DNA from: Chromatiales bacterium
Lineage (GTDB): Bacteria > Pseudomonadota > Gammaproteobacteria > Poriferisulfidales > Oxydemutatoraceae
Length of the DNA: 61,061 nucleotides
NCBI GenBank assembly: GCA_014323925.1
Contig: JACONC010000006.1
Span: 1-61,061, forward strand
Reading direction: 5' to 3'
Shown here: piece by piece, positions 1-7,737 of the stretch
How positions within the stretch are numbered: the first letter of the stretch is position 1
How the letters are laid out: each line of letters begins with the position of its first letter
The notes under the pieces: generated by a model
Seen by the model: the letters and a program-made list of their open reading frames with translations, nothing else
The model's database searches: none
What the model was told of the DNA's origin: nothing
Program-made: the position numbers and the translations under genes

Positions 1-113
1 TCATATCTGGCATCAGTGTGTCACCTCTGGCTTCCCAGGCATTGCATATGCCCAAGCGTTTAGCTTACAATAAAATCAGCCGAATCTAAATATACCTGTC
101 CTGGCATCGTACA
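1..113 (+). repeat. Right part of dispersed MITE-like element, cut by the window edge
   Basis: Bases 12-97 align with 8713-8806 and with the reverse complement of 41671-41760. Shared blocks are GTCACCTCTGGCTTCCCAGG-like, GCATATG and GCGTTTAGCTTACAATAAA. The copy ends with the terminal core GCCGAATCTAAATATACCT (79-97) and then GGCATCGTACA (103-113). It has no coding potential and lies just upstream of the suhB promoter region. Its left half is outside the window. Confidence 0.8.
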
Positions 114-142
114 CGATCTTTAATTTAGTGGGTACTTAAGTA

Positions 143-148
143 TATAAT
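143..148 (+). promoter_or_regulatory. Possible -10 box of suhB
   Basis: A consensus TATAAT lies 30 bases before the suhB start codon. No good -35 hexamer is visible 17 bases upstream, where the bases are TTAATT. No Shine-Dalgarno sequence is visible before the ATG at 178. Confidence 0.4.
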
Positions 149-177
149 ACCGTCTCATAAACTTATATTCCGTTTGT

Positions 178-975
178 ATGTCTTCAAAACTCAATATTGC
201 CAAAAGAGCAGCACTTGCCGCCGGTAGCATTATTGCCCAGAGTGCCAATTTTTTAAGTAAAATTAATATCAAACATAAAGCAGTAAACAACCCTGTCAGC
301 AGCGTAGATCTTGCTTGCGAGCAAGAAATTATAAGGATTATACAAAAGGCCTATCCGCAACATTCAATTGTAGCTGAGGAAAGCGGTTTATTGGAAAATG
401 ACCGCGAATGGCAGTGGGTAATAGATCCTTTAGACGGTACCGCCAATTTTATCAGAGGAATTCCTCACTGCGCAGTGTCTATTGCACTAAAGCACAAAGA
501 ATTTGTGATTTTAGGTGTAATATATGACCCTTTCAAGAATGAATTATTCTTAGCCGAAAAAGGAGAAGGAGCAACCTTAAATCAGCGTAAAATAAGAGTC
601 TCGGAACAGACGCACCTGGCGGGAGCGATGTTAGGAACCGGGCTTCCCTTTAGATTGGATCAAAATATAAAGCACGATGTTAAAGTACTGAGTTCTTTGC
701 TGAAAGAGAAAGTACATATACGTCGCAAAGGTGCGGCTGCATTGGATCTGGCTTATGTTGCATGCGGACGTTTTGACGGCTTTTGGGAGTTTGGTTTAGC
801 GCCGTGGGATATAGCGGCCGGTGAAATTATCATTAGAGAAGCTGGTGGCTTGGTTGCAGAAAGTAACGGTGGCTTGAAGCATTTAAGTTCTGGGAATGTA
901 GTAGCTGCTAACGCTAAACTATTTAAGACTATTTTAGCGAAAATTAGTTCACTAAAAAGTAATGAGACTATATAA
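178..975 (+). CDS. suhB: Inositol monophosphatase family protein (SuhB-like)
   Basis: The 265-residue product is the usual length for bacterial inositol-1-monophosphatase. The Mg-binding signatures are present in order: EES near residue 68, DPLDGTANF near residue 82 and WDIAAGEIIIREAGG near residue 212. Enzymes of this family dephosphorylate myo-inositol phosphates and related sugar phosphates in the cytoplasm. In Enterobacteria SuhB also works in rRNA antitermination, which cannot be judged from this sequence. The next gene starts 10 bases downstream on the same strand, so the two are probably cotranscribed. Confidence 0.9.
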   Translation: MSSKLNIAKRAALAAGSIIAQSANFLSKINIKHKAVNNPVSSVDLACEQEIIRIIQKAYPQHSIVAEESGLLENDREWQWVIDPLDGTANFIRGIPHCAVSIALKHKEFVILGVIYDPFKNELFLAEKGEGATLNQRKIRVSEQTHLAGAMLGTGLPFRLDQNIKHDVKVLSSLLKEKVHIRRKGAAALDLAYVACGRFDGFWEFGLAPWDIAAGEIIIREAGGLVAESNGGLKHLSSGNVVAANAKLFKTILAKISSLKSNETI

Positions 976-984
976 GAGAAGCAG

Positions 985-2097
985 ATGAAGGAACACGATA
1001 CAGATTTAACCCTAAGACACTGCATACAAAAAGTAGCTACAGGTCCGGAATATAGCAAGGACTTGAGTTTTAAAGAAGCACGCGAAGCAATGCGGAAGAT
1101 ACTAGATAGTTCAGTAGACCCGGTGCAAGCTGGTGTGTTTTTAATCGCATTGAGGATGAAACGTGAAACCGAAGATGAAAACAGAGGCACTTTGGAAGCT
1201 ATACGCGAAACAATGGATATAGTAACAGCTCCCGTTGACACGGTTTTGGACATCGCTGACCCGTACGACGGCTTCTTGCGTCATCTTCCCATGTCTCCTT
1301 TCTTAGCTACGGTACTAGCAGCGTGCGGAATTCCTACATTTTCGCATGGCATAGAACAGCTAGGCCCTAAATATGGCTTGACATACGCCAAGGTTTTAAG
1401 AGCTGCCGGTTGTGATACTGGAAAGACGACTGAGGAAGCTGCCGGATTATTAGGCGATGTCGGTTGGGCTTATGTCGATCAAAGCCGATTTTGTCCGGCG
1501 TTGCACAAACTTGAGTCATTACGCAGCAGGATAGTGAAACGTCCTATACTAACGACAGTGGAGGTTTTAGCAAGCCCAATCAGAGGTAAAAAGAATACTC
1601 ACTATGTAACAGGATATGTGCATAAAGCGTACCCACCTATTTACCTAGATCTAGCGCGCTTTTTATCTTTTGACTCGGCAGCAGTTGTAAAAGGCAACGA
1701 AGGTGGCATAATTCCCTCTTTGAAGCAGGCATCGCGTTTATTTGAATACCACGGCAACAGTGAAACACAAATGCGTGAACTAGATCCCGATAGTTGCGGG
1801 TTAAAACAGGCCGTGAGAGCGGTGCCAGTGCCGGACGATTTACCTGCAGCATCAGTGAAAAGCGATGCCATCGGGCCTGCCCACGATGTTGAAAGCATGG
1901 CTGAGGTTACTGCGGATATCGGCATTAGAGCTCTGCAAGGAGAAAAGGGTGTGGCACTTGACAGCCTAATCTACGGAGGTGCTATTATATTGTCTCACTT
2001 ACGCAAACAATTATCTCTGCCTGAAGCAGCAAAGACAGTTGCTAAAAAAATTAGTAGCGGAGAAGCGTACGCCCGTTTTAAGGCAGCAGTGAATTAA
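985..2097 (+). CDS. TrpD-like (glycosyltransferase family 3) protein, probably not an anthranilate phosphoribosyltransferase
   Basis: The fold is recognisable from the helical N-terminus (residues 1-75) and the C-terminal IRALQGEKG...SGEAYARF pattern shared with TrpD and YbiB/TrpD2 proteins. The PRPP-binding GTGGD loop of true TrpD is replaced by DPYDGF near residue 91. The KHGNR-type loop is replaced by FSHGIEQLGPKYG near residue 118. True TrpD activity is therefore unlikely. Homologues in this branch are usually annotated simply as glycosyl transferase family proteins. The gene has a GAGAAG ribosome binding site, follows suhB by 10 bases and is followed by a 65-residue gene with its own RBS. 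Confidence 0.7.
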   Translation: MKEHDTDLTLRHCIQKVATGPEYSKDLSFKEAREAMRKILDSSVDPVQAGVFLIALRMKRETEDENRGTLEAIRETMDIVTAPVDTVLDIADPYDGFLRHLPMSPFLATVLAACGIPTFSHGIEQLGPKYGLTYAKVLRAAGCDTGKTTEEAAGLLGDVGWAYVDQSRFCPALHKLESLRSRIVKRPILTTVEVLASPIRGKKNTHYVTGYVHKAYPPIYLDLARFLSFDSAAVVKGNEGGIIPSLKQASRLFEYHGNSETQMRELDPDSCGLKQAVRAVPVPDDLPAASVKSDAIGPAHDVESMAEVTADIGIRALQGEKGVALDSLIYGGAIILSHLRKQLSLPEAAKTVAKKISSGEAYARFKAAVN

Positions 2098-2126
2098 TAT
2101 TGATGTAATACTAAAAGGAGAAACTT

Positions 2127-2324
2127 ATGGATAAGTTTTATAGAGAAGCTACAACTAAGATGGAACAGGCGGGTGTGCAACCCGATTATATTATCGGCTG
2201 GCAAGGTGGTTATTTAGGACATCCTGAGCGCGAAGAGCAACGCGCAAGCGATGCCTATACAGCTGGTTATAAGGACGGTTCAGAAAAATCTTTAGAGAAC
2301 ATTTCGGCCTGGGCAAAGTCTTAA
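2127..2324 (+). CDS. Small conserved-looking hypothetical protein
   Basis: This is a 65-residue soluble polar protein without cysteine or membrane segments. It has a strong AAAGGAG ribosome binding site. The pattern IIGWQGGYLGHPEREEQR followed by DAYTAGYKDG looks like a conserved short family, and I recall similar small proteins next to TrpD-like genes in other gammaproteobacteria. The function is unknown. It sits 29 bases behind the TrpD-like gene and probably ends that operon, since the next gene converges on it. Confidence 0.75.
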   Translation: MDKFYREATTKMEQAGVQPDYIIGWQGGYLGHPEREEQRASDAYTAGYKDGSEKSLENISAWAKS

Positions 2325-2390
2325 CTCGAATCACCAATATTGATTTTTAACAAATCGCTTGACAGGCAAGGATATCCTTATATCTTTGCA

Positions 2391-3137
2391 TTAATCCCAG
2401 GTGTAATTAAATAGTTCTATGTCTTTCGCATATTTTTCAGCTACCAGCGCGCGCGTTCTGTCCTTATATGCATCTTTATAACTGCCGGGACTACTGCTTT
2501 GTTTTTTCTCCGAAATAATATCAGATAGGTCTAAATCCACGGAGATTCTTTTTAGAACCTTGAACATGTCCGACTGGAAATTTTCAAACTGCCCTAGAAA
2601 ATTGATTCTTTCCATTTCCAAGTAATAATGTTGGGGTAAAAAGTGTGGGTCACATAGATGATCAGGTACCTGCACTACGAAATCGACAAAATCTTCAAAT
2701 TGCATATCCTTAAAATTTAGATCGCCGTAGCGTTTTATAAAATCCTTAAACTCTCCTTTTTCGTTATAGTACGAGTTGCTTTTAGAAAAAAATCTTGGTG
2801 GGTCATAAATTTTATTTTTATAACAGGAAAATAACCTATCCCACGGATCTCTGACAAATGAAAATCGATAATAATCCTTATATTGCTCAATATTTGATTC
2901 TTTCATGGTCAGGCGCTTCATCGCGTTATTTTTTGTGTGCACACCTAAGCCTTTGATGTCTATGTTTTCTAATTTTGCAAGGCAGGTTTTAATAGTCGTA
3001 CAAGCGACCTTAGGAATAGAATAGTACATCACTTTATATCTATCAGAGTAATGCACTATTTTCGCTTTCTCAGTGGGAGATCTATATTTAGCCGTAGGCT
3101 TAAACTTGGATAGTAATTTATTTGCCGGTGTACCCAT
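2391..3137 (-). CDS. PAPS-dependent sulfotransferase family protein
   Basis: The 248-residue protein carries the two nucleotide-binding signatures of the carbohydrate sulfotransferase-2 family. A 5'-phosphosulfate loop reads YYSIPKVACTTIKTCL near residues 38-53. A 3'-phosphate motif reads FSFVRDPWDRLFSCY near residues 92-106. Such enzymes transfer sulfate from PAPS to sugars or lipids. There is no signal peptide, so the acceptor would be a cytoplasmic glycan or lipid precursor. The stop codon of the upstream 185-residue gene lies 5 bases before its ATG, so the two form an operon. The surface-sugar genes elsewhere in the window make a glycan acceptor plausible, but that is inference. Confidence 0.85.
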   Translation of the reverse strand: MGTPANKLLSKFKPTAKYRSPTEKAKIVHYSDRYKVMYYSIPKVACTTIKTCLAKLENIDIKGLGVHTKNNAMKRLTMKESNIEQYKDYYRFSFVRDPWDRLFSCYKNKIYDPPRFFSKSNSYYNEKGEFKDFIKRYGDLNFKDMQFEDFVDFVVQVPDHLCDPHFLPQHYYLEMERINFLGQFENFQSDMFKVLKRISVDLDLSDIISEKKQSSSPGSYKDAYKDRTRALVAEKYAKDIELFNYTWD

Positions 3138-3142
3138 GCTGA

Positions 3143-3700
3143 TTATGATTCTGGTTGCGTTAAGAAATTATCCAATACTTTAATGAGATTATCGTGTATA
3201 TTGTATGATTCTATATCAAGTATGTATGTTACCGCCCACTTGCGATTTTCGCAACGGATTATTTTGCCTGCATATTCTCCTAGTATACGCCGCATATTAA
3301 AACCTGGTTCCCCGTCATAATGGCATTCAGAATATTCATCACTTCGCCGATTTAATAATATCGGGAAAGACTCTCTTCCGTTTATCCCGTCTTTTGCATC
3401 ATGGCGATTATCTCTGATAATCTCTGCTAAATGGCGTGCTGTTGCGAATACGATCTTCTGCCTTTCCTGCATAAGTGTTGAATTATATATGTATCTATCT
3501 AGTAAATGAATGGCATACGCTGCAAATTCCACAAGTATGTCGAGTCGCTGTGCATTGCTCTCACTAGAGAAACCTTGGTTTTCCATATCTAACAACGATT
3601 GTGTAATGATACGCCATATATTGGTGCTGATAACACTTGCAGTTTCACTGTGAGTTCTAGCACCTTTTTCTAAATTCCAGCGAGTTTTTAATCGAACCAT
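3143..3700 (-). CDS. Conserved hypothetical helical protein
   Basis: The protein is 185 residues long, predicted mostly alpha-helical and soluble, with an N-terminal MVRLKTRWNLEKGARTHSE pattern. I recall similar proteins from beta- and gammaproteobacteria but cannot name a function. There are no catalytic motifs or membrane segments. It is the first gene of a two-gene unit with the sulfotransferase and is divergent from the 347-residue gene at 3800, leaving a 99-base region for both promoters. Confidence 0.75.
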   Translation of the reverse strand: MVRLKTRWNLEKGARTHSETASVISTNIWRIITQSLLDMENQGFSSESNAQRLDILVEFAAYAIHLLDRYIYNSTLMQERQKIVFATARHLAEIIRDNRHDAKDGINGRESFPILLNRRSDEYSECHYDGEPGFNMRRILGEYAGKIIRCENRKWAVTYILDIESYNIHDNLIKVLDNFLTQPES

Positions 3701-3799
3701 TGTATCGGAGTCATCAAACCTTAATCTATGCTTGTATAATGAATATATATCTAGTTTTTTGGGTATAAAACATTATAAACTTTTTTAATTTTTGCTGTA

Positions 3800-4843
3800 A
3801 TGAAATATTCTATTAAAGATCTAAAGACTACAGTGCAGCATAATTGCAATATATCTGATGCTCGTCATGCAGGCAACTATTCAATGTGTGTTTACCTTCT
3901 TAAGATGCGCGAATACTTTCGCTGGGAGAAAGGTTACGGGTTTGGAGTACCTTTAGACCAGGCTGAGCTAGGTGCTTGGCTTTGTCATCGGGAGCGCGAC
4001 TGGGATTCTATAAGATGCGAAGATTTTCAACCGTTATGTATTAACGAAAAGGCTTTTGATCCTTTTGATACAGATACCATCAATGATGAATTACTGTCTT
4101 ATGGTTATGTTTATTCAGGTGGCATAGGGGCAAAATGCGTGCCACATTTTTTTATCGCAGAATACGAGTCGCAAAGTATCTATAAAAATTATCGAGTATT
4201 AGTATCGGCAAAGGAATACGCAAGAGATTTAACTGCGCCACCAGGCATGTACCTAGCAAAGACTATATTTATCAGAAAAGAGTCGTTAAAAAGAATGATC
4301 TGGGAAAAACTCAATGAATGGTATTGGAACCGTCCTCGTAATGCGATGGCGATAGCACTTTCTTATTATGATTTTGATAACGACATAGAAGGCTCTTTGC
4401 AGCGAATGACTGAAACTGAAGTGGAGACAATTCTTTTACACGAAATAGGAGAAATCGAGGCACATAAGTATCTGCCCGATGATTGGAGCCAAATATTACA
4501 CCGCACCGGCGCTACAAAAATAGAGTTATTAATTCGTTCCATAAAAGACAACTTGGCCGATAGCATTGCTTTGTTGCCGGCTCTAGTCTCACAGCGCAAA
4601 TCAGCATCAATACATTTTTACATAGCAAACCTGAGTACCATGCGCAAAGCATTATTTCCCAAGCTGGTCAGAGCCTATCAGGATTGGACGAAACATAAAG
4701 ATTTTGTAGCTTTAGAATCGCTATTGCCGGCTGCCGAACAACACTGGCAAAGAAAAGCCTGCGACTTGTCGGAGTTGATTAGAAATGGTGAATGTGAGGA
4801 TAAGCAAAATAACGAAGCACTGATAGCTCGATATGCCTTTTAA
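3800..4843 (+). CDS. Uncharacterised protein resembling the Sfum_1244 family
   Basis: The product is 347 residues, soluble, with an N-terminal VQHNCNISDARHAGNYSMC pattern and a central HEIGEIEAHK motif near residue 213 that could bind metal. From memory these patterns match an uncharacterised bacterial family annotated as Sfum_1244-like; I could not verify this. Catalytic function is unknown. Eleven bases separate it from the downstream 2OG-Fe(II) oxygenase, suggesting cotranscription and possibly a shared pathway. Confidence 0.7.
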   Translation: MKYSIKDLKTTVQHNCNISDARHAGNYSMCVYLLKMREYFRWEKGYGFGVPLDQAELGAWLCHRERDWDSIRCEDFQPLCINEKAFDPFDTDTINDELLSYGYVYSGGIGAKCVPHFFIAEYESQSIYKNYRVLVSAKEYARDLTAPPGMYLAKTIFIRKESLKRMIWEKLNEWYWNRPRNAMAIALSYYDFDNDIEGSLQRMTETEVETILLHEIGEIEAHKYLPDDWSQILHRTGATKIELLIRSIKDNLADSIALLPALVSQRKSASIHFYIANLSTMRKALFPKLVRAYQDWTKHKDFVALESLLPAAEQHWQRKACDLSELIRNGECEDKQNNEALIARYAF

Positions 4844-4854
4844 TACCTGATGCA

Positions 4855-5457
4855 GTGATAAACAAAATCAGAATGCCATTTCAGTCTATATCGGAAGTTA
4901 AACCGCACTCGTTTATTTTTGAAAAAAACAGTGCTCTCTCGGCAACACTGTGCAGAGAAATGATTAATCGTTTTGAAGAGAGTGTGGAGGAACAATTCAT
5001 CGGTCGTGCTGGACAGATGGCAGTGGAAAATTTAGCGATTAAACGTTCAACTGACTTATTAATTAGCGGAAAACAAAAGTGGAAAGATATAGATAAGGCT
5101 TTATTTAGTTCGCTTGCCTCTGCTATGCAGGAATTTAGAGCAGTATTTCCTTATTTTTCCGGTAAATTTAAGGATATGGGTTACGGTATGCAGCGTACTC
5201 GCAGTAATGAATACTACCATTGGCATATAGACGGAGGAAGCCACGAGTTCAGCCATCGCCAATTGGTTGCTATTTGGTACTTAAACGATGTGCCAGGGCC
5301 AGGCGGAGAAACCGAATTTCTTATCCAACAAGTTCGCATCAAACCCGAGCAAGGAAAATTATTATTATTTCCACCCTTTTGGACTCACGAACATAGGGGT
5401 GTAACTCTAGAGAAAGGAGTTAAATATATTGCCACCACCTGGGTGGTATTTGCTTAA
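4855..5457 (+). CDS. 2OG-Fe(II) oxygenase, prolyl-4-hydroxylase-like
   Basis: The 200-residue protein shows the double-stranded beta-helix iron ligands. HxD is in HWHIDGGS near residue 123, the distal His is in PPFWTHEHRG near residue 178, and a basic residue for 2-oxoglutarate binding is in GVKYIATTW. The family hydroxylates proteins or small substrates in the cytoplasm. The start used is GTG at 4855; an ATG at 4873 would shorten it by six residues and is a real alternative. It follows the Sfum_1244-like gene and precedes the promoter of the EGKCGE peptide gene. Confidence 0.85.
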   Translation: MINKIRMPFQSISEVKPHSFIFEKNSALSATLCREMINRFEESVEEQFIGRAGQMAVENLAIKRSTDLLISGKQKWKDIDKALFSSLASAMQEFRAVFPYFSGKFKDMGYGMQRTRSNEYYHWHIDGGSHEFSHRQLVAIWYLNDVPGPGGETEFLIQQVRIKPEQGKLLLFPPFWTHEHRGVTLEKGVKYIATTWVVFA

Positions 5458-5540
5458 CAATCAAGTGTGGAAATTCTTTTTGAAAATACCGTAAAGATTA
5501 GTCTCTCCGGTCTATGTCAAACCATGCATCGTACAGGTTC

Positions 5541-5569
5541 TTACATTGTTTTTCAAAAAGTGGTAGAAT
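5541..5569 (+). promoter_or_regulatory. Promoter of the EGKCGE-repeat peptide gene
   Basis: TTACAT (5541-5546) and TAGAAT (5564-5569) are separated by 17 bases, a close match to a sigma-70 promoter. The RBS TAGGAGG (5597-5603) stands 7 bases before the ATG. The gene therefore has its own promoter, a strong RBS and a strong terminator: a monocistronic, well-expressed unit. No metal-regulator operator is recognisable. Confidence 0.6.
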
Positions 5570-5610
5570 GTCGCTTTTTAATACACCACAATTTTTAGGA
5601 GGCAAGTATT

Positions 5611-6114
5611 ATGAATAGGAACTTTAAATTGAAAAAATCAATGAGGCTAGTAACCGCTACCTTGGCAGGTAGTTTGACCATGGCAGGTGCTGTATCTGCC
5701 GAAGGCGATATCTTTTCAATTCAGGAACTGCCCTCAGATTACATGATAGCCGGTTCTCATATGGACGGTAAATGTGGCGAAGGCAAGTGCGGAGAAATGA
5801 AGAAAGGCATGATGAGAGAAGGCATGTGTGGTTCAATGATGCATAAAGATATGGACGGTAAATGTGGTGAGGCTATGCACAGAAGTATGGAAGCTAAGTG
5901 CGGTGAGGAAATGCACAAAAGCATGGAAGGTATGTGCGGTGAGGAAATGCATAGTAAAGGTATGGAAGGTAAGTGTGGAGAAATGCATAAGGACATGATG
6001 ATGGAAGGTAAGTGTGGCGAGGGTAAGTGCGGAGAAATGAAGAAGGACATGATGATGGAAGGTAAGTGTGGCGAGGGTAAGTGCGGCGAGGGTAAGTGCG
6101 GCGAGAAGATGTAA
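5611..6114 (+). CDS. Secreted EGKCGE-repeat Cys/Met-rich protein, HvfA/bufferin-like RiPP precursor candidate
   Basis: The 167-residue product begins with a signal peptide whose likely cleavage is after GAVSA at residues 27-31. Residues 49-167 are low complexity: about thirteen Cys-Gly units (GKCGE, GMCGE, AKCGE) alternate with Met/His/Lys segments such as EMHKDMMMEGKCGEGKCGE. Repeated EGKCG in a signal-peptide-bearing protein is the hallmark of HvfA-type precursors, whose cysteines are converted to copper-chelating thiooxazole groups by DUF692 (HvfB) and DUF2063 (HvfC) partners. No such partner lies in this window. Unmodified, it could be a periplasmic metal-binding protein. The repeat region is also repetitive at DNA level, so copy number may vary between strains. 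Confidence 0.8.
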   Translation: MNRNFKLKKSMRLVTATLAGSLTMAGAVSAEGDIFSIQELPSDYMIAGSHMDGKCGEGKCGEMKKGMMREGMCGSMMHKDMDGKCGEAMHRSMEAKCGEEMHKSMEGMCGEEMHSKGMEGKCGEMHKDMMMEGKCGEGKCGEMKKDMMMEGKCGEGKCGEGKCGEKM

Positions 6115-6159
6115 ACTCAATCCGTGAAAAATCATTGATATAGATTTTTTCGGAACCAT

Positions 6160-6196
6160 ATGCTGGTTAAGTGTTCACTTAACCAGCATTTTTTTT
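6160..6196 (+). terminator. Strong rho-independent terminator after the EGKCGE gene
   Basis: A perfect 14-base-pair stem (6160-6173 with 6176-6189, beginning ATGCTGG) closes a tiny loop and is followed by a run of seven or more T. It separates the peptide gene from the convergent OmpA lipoprotein gene. Confidence 0.92.
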
Positions 6197-6256
6197 ATTA
6201 AGTACCTATAGATCGTCTAGCGCTATGCTAAAGTCGCTGTCGCTTTATTGAAGGCT

Positions 6257-6904
6257 TTATTCGTAGCGAAGTTCCACTCTTCTGTTCATAGCATTTGCGT
6301 AAGGGCTATTGCCTTCCACGGCCAATTCTTCCTTACCACGACTATCGACCCTTATAGCAGAAGGTGATACACCCATCTGCACCAATATCTCGGCAACGGC
6401 TTGTGCTCTTTTCAAAGCTAGTTCTTTGTTATAACGCGCAGATGCCACTGCATCAGAATGTCCCACCAAAGTTACACTGCCTCCATTGTTGATAAGATAC
6501 TGAGAGTGCAGTTGCAATAAGTTAATACTTGTTGCCGGTACTACGGTGCTTTTATAATCAAAGTAAACAATTGCACGAGGCAAAGATGCCCCAGTTACCT
6601 GCCTTCGCCTCGGTTCATCACCGTATTCTTCATCAAACTCGTCGCTAAACTCTTCATCAAACTCGTCGCTAAACTCTTCATCAAACTCGTCGCTAAACTC
6701 TTCATCAAACTCATCGTTAAACTCTTCATCAAATTCTATATCGAACTCTTCGTCAAACTCCTCCTCCATTATTTCTTCTTCGGCACTAATTTCAACTACC
6801 TCGTCATCATCATCAAAGAACCAATCCCAAGTATTAGACATACTAGCACATCCAGACATGGCAAATAGTGTCGACAACCCGATCAAAAATAACTTCATTT
6901 TCAT
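6257..6904 (-). CDS. OmpA-family lipoprotein with acidic tandem repeat
   Basis: The 215-residue protein has a lipoprotein signal peptide with lipobox FAMSGC (Cys19). Then comes an acidic linker (residues about 36-95) built from the 8-residue unit DEEFSDEF, and finally an OmpA C-terminal domain (residues about 107-215) with HSDAVASARYN and NRRVELRYE. It resembles Pal and should anchor the outer membrane to peptidoglycan. The linker is encoded by 24-base tandem repeats, which suggests length variation by slippage. The gene is convergent with the EGKCGE peptide gene across a terminator. Confidence 0.9.
   Translation of the reverse strand: MKMKLFLIGLSTLFAMSGCASMSNTWDWFFDDDDEVVEISAEEEIMEEEFDEEFDIEFDEEFNDEFDEEFSDEFDEEFSDEFDEEFSDEFDEEYGDEPRRRQVTGASLPRAIVYFDYKSTVVPATSINLLQLHSQYLINNGGSVTLVGHSDAVASARYNKELALKRAQAVAEILVQMGVSPSAIRVDSRGKEELAVEGNSPYANAMNRRVELRYE
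6629..6748 (-). repeat. 24-bp tandem repeat inside the OmpA lipoprotein gene
   Basis: Five consecutive 24-base units fill this stretch. Units 1-3 (6629-6700) are identical, unit 4 differs at two positions and unit 5 is more diverged. Because 24 is a multiple of three, gain or loss of units keeps the reading frame and changes only the length of the acidic linker. Confidence 0.93.
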
Positions 6905-7042
6905 GCTAATTCCTTCCTTAATAGATTGTATTTTTATCCATTATATGAAACTATTCTAAAATAGTTATAAGTAGTAGTATAACACGGGCACTGAATAATT
7001 AAATCGATGCCGTAGAAAGTTATATGATGACTAGCTATTCCT

Positions 7043-7081
7043 TACCGTATAGCACGGTAGGTGCTGGTAGCATGCTATAAT
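7043..7081 (+). promoter_or_regulatory. gmk promoter with an operator-like dyad
   Basis: An extended -10 element TGCTATAAT (7073-7081) stands 21 bases before the gmk ATG. Just upstream, TACCGT (7043-7048) and ACGGTA (7054-7059) form an inverted repeat with a 5-base gap. It overlaps the place where a -35 box would lie and could be a regulator site. No -35 consensus is present. Confidence 0.5.
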
Positions 7082-7101
7082 CAATAACACGATTAGCACT
7101 G

Positions 7102-7737
7102 ATGAAACTGCAAATTCCTACCGATAATCGCCTTTTTATAGTATCTGCACCATCTGGTAGCGGCAAAACTAGTCTGATTAAAAGAGCTTTAGCGGAATTA
7201 AAAAACCTCAAGTTGTCAGTCTCACATACTACTCGCCTCCCCAGACCTAGAGAAAGAGATGGGCGCGATTATTTTTTTGTTGATGAAAGTACCTTTCAAT
7301 CAATGATTGAGGACGGCGAATTTTTGGAATATGCGATGGTATTCGGCGCATACTATGGCACATCTAGGTTATTGATAGAACACGAATTAGCAAAAGGACA
7401 CGACATTATAATGGAAATAGATTGGCAGGGTGCTAGACAGATAAGGAATTATTACCCTGACACTTTTTCTATTTTTATTTTACCACCCTCACTGGAGGTG
7501 TTACAGGAACGGTTACATAGACGTGCCCAGGACTCTAGAGCAGTAATCGCTTCTCGCATGAAGCAAGCGAGATTTGAGGCAAAACATTACAATGAATATA
7601 ATTACACGGTCATAAACGACGATTTTGAACGTGCGAGTGCCGAGTTAATTAGTATTCTAGCAAAGAGAGGGGAACAAAGTGTGCTAGAAAAAGCCGAGAA
7701 ATTACTTGATAAAACAGTTAGAGCATTAAATCTATGA
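7102..7737 (+). CDS. gmk: Guanylate kinase
   Basis: The 211-residue enzyme phosphorylates GMP to GDP. It has the P-loop SAPSGSGKTSL (residues 14-24), the GMP-binding TTRLPRPRERDGRDYFFV region (residues 43-60) and the EIDWQGARQI motif near residue 111. Length is normal. In many gammaproteobacteria gmk precedes rpoZ-spoT. Here those genes are about 41 kb away and gmk is instead coupled by a 4-base ATGA overlap to an IscA-fold gene. Confidence 0.97.
   Translation: MKLQIPTDNRLFIVSAPSGSGKTSLIKRALAELKNLKLSVSHTTRLPRPRERDGRDYFFVDESTFQSMIEDGEFLEYAMVFGAYYGTSRLLIEHELAKGHDIIMEIDWQGARQIRNYYPDTFSIFILPPSLEVLQERLHRRAQDSRAVIASRMKQARFEAKHYNEYNYTVINDDFERASAELISILAKRGEQSVLEKAEKLLDKTVRALNL

Noticed and set aside
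5757-6159. Long reverse-strand frames under the EGKCGE gene
   Set aside because: They are translations of the same tandem repeat on the other strand, with no RBS or family.
6629-6748. CRISPR array
   Set aside because: The units are contiguous without spacers and lie in frame inside a coding gene.
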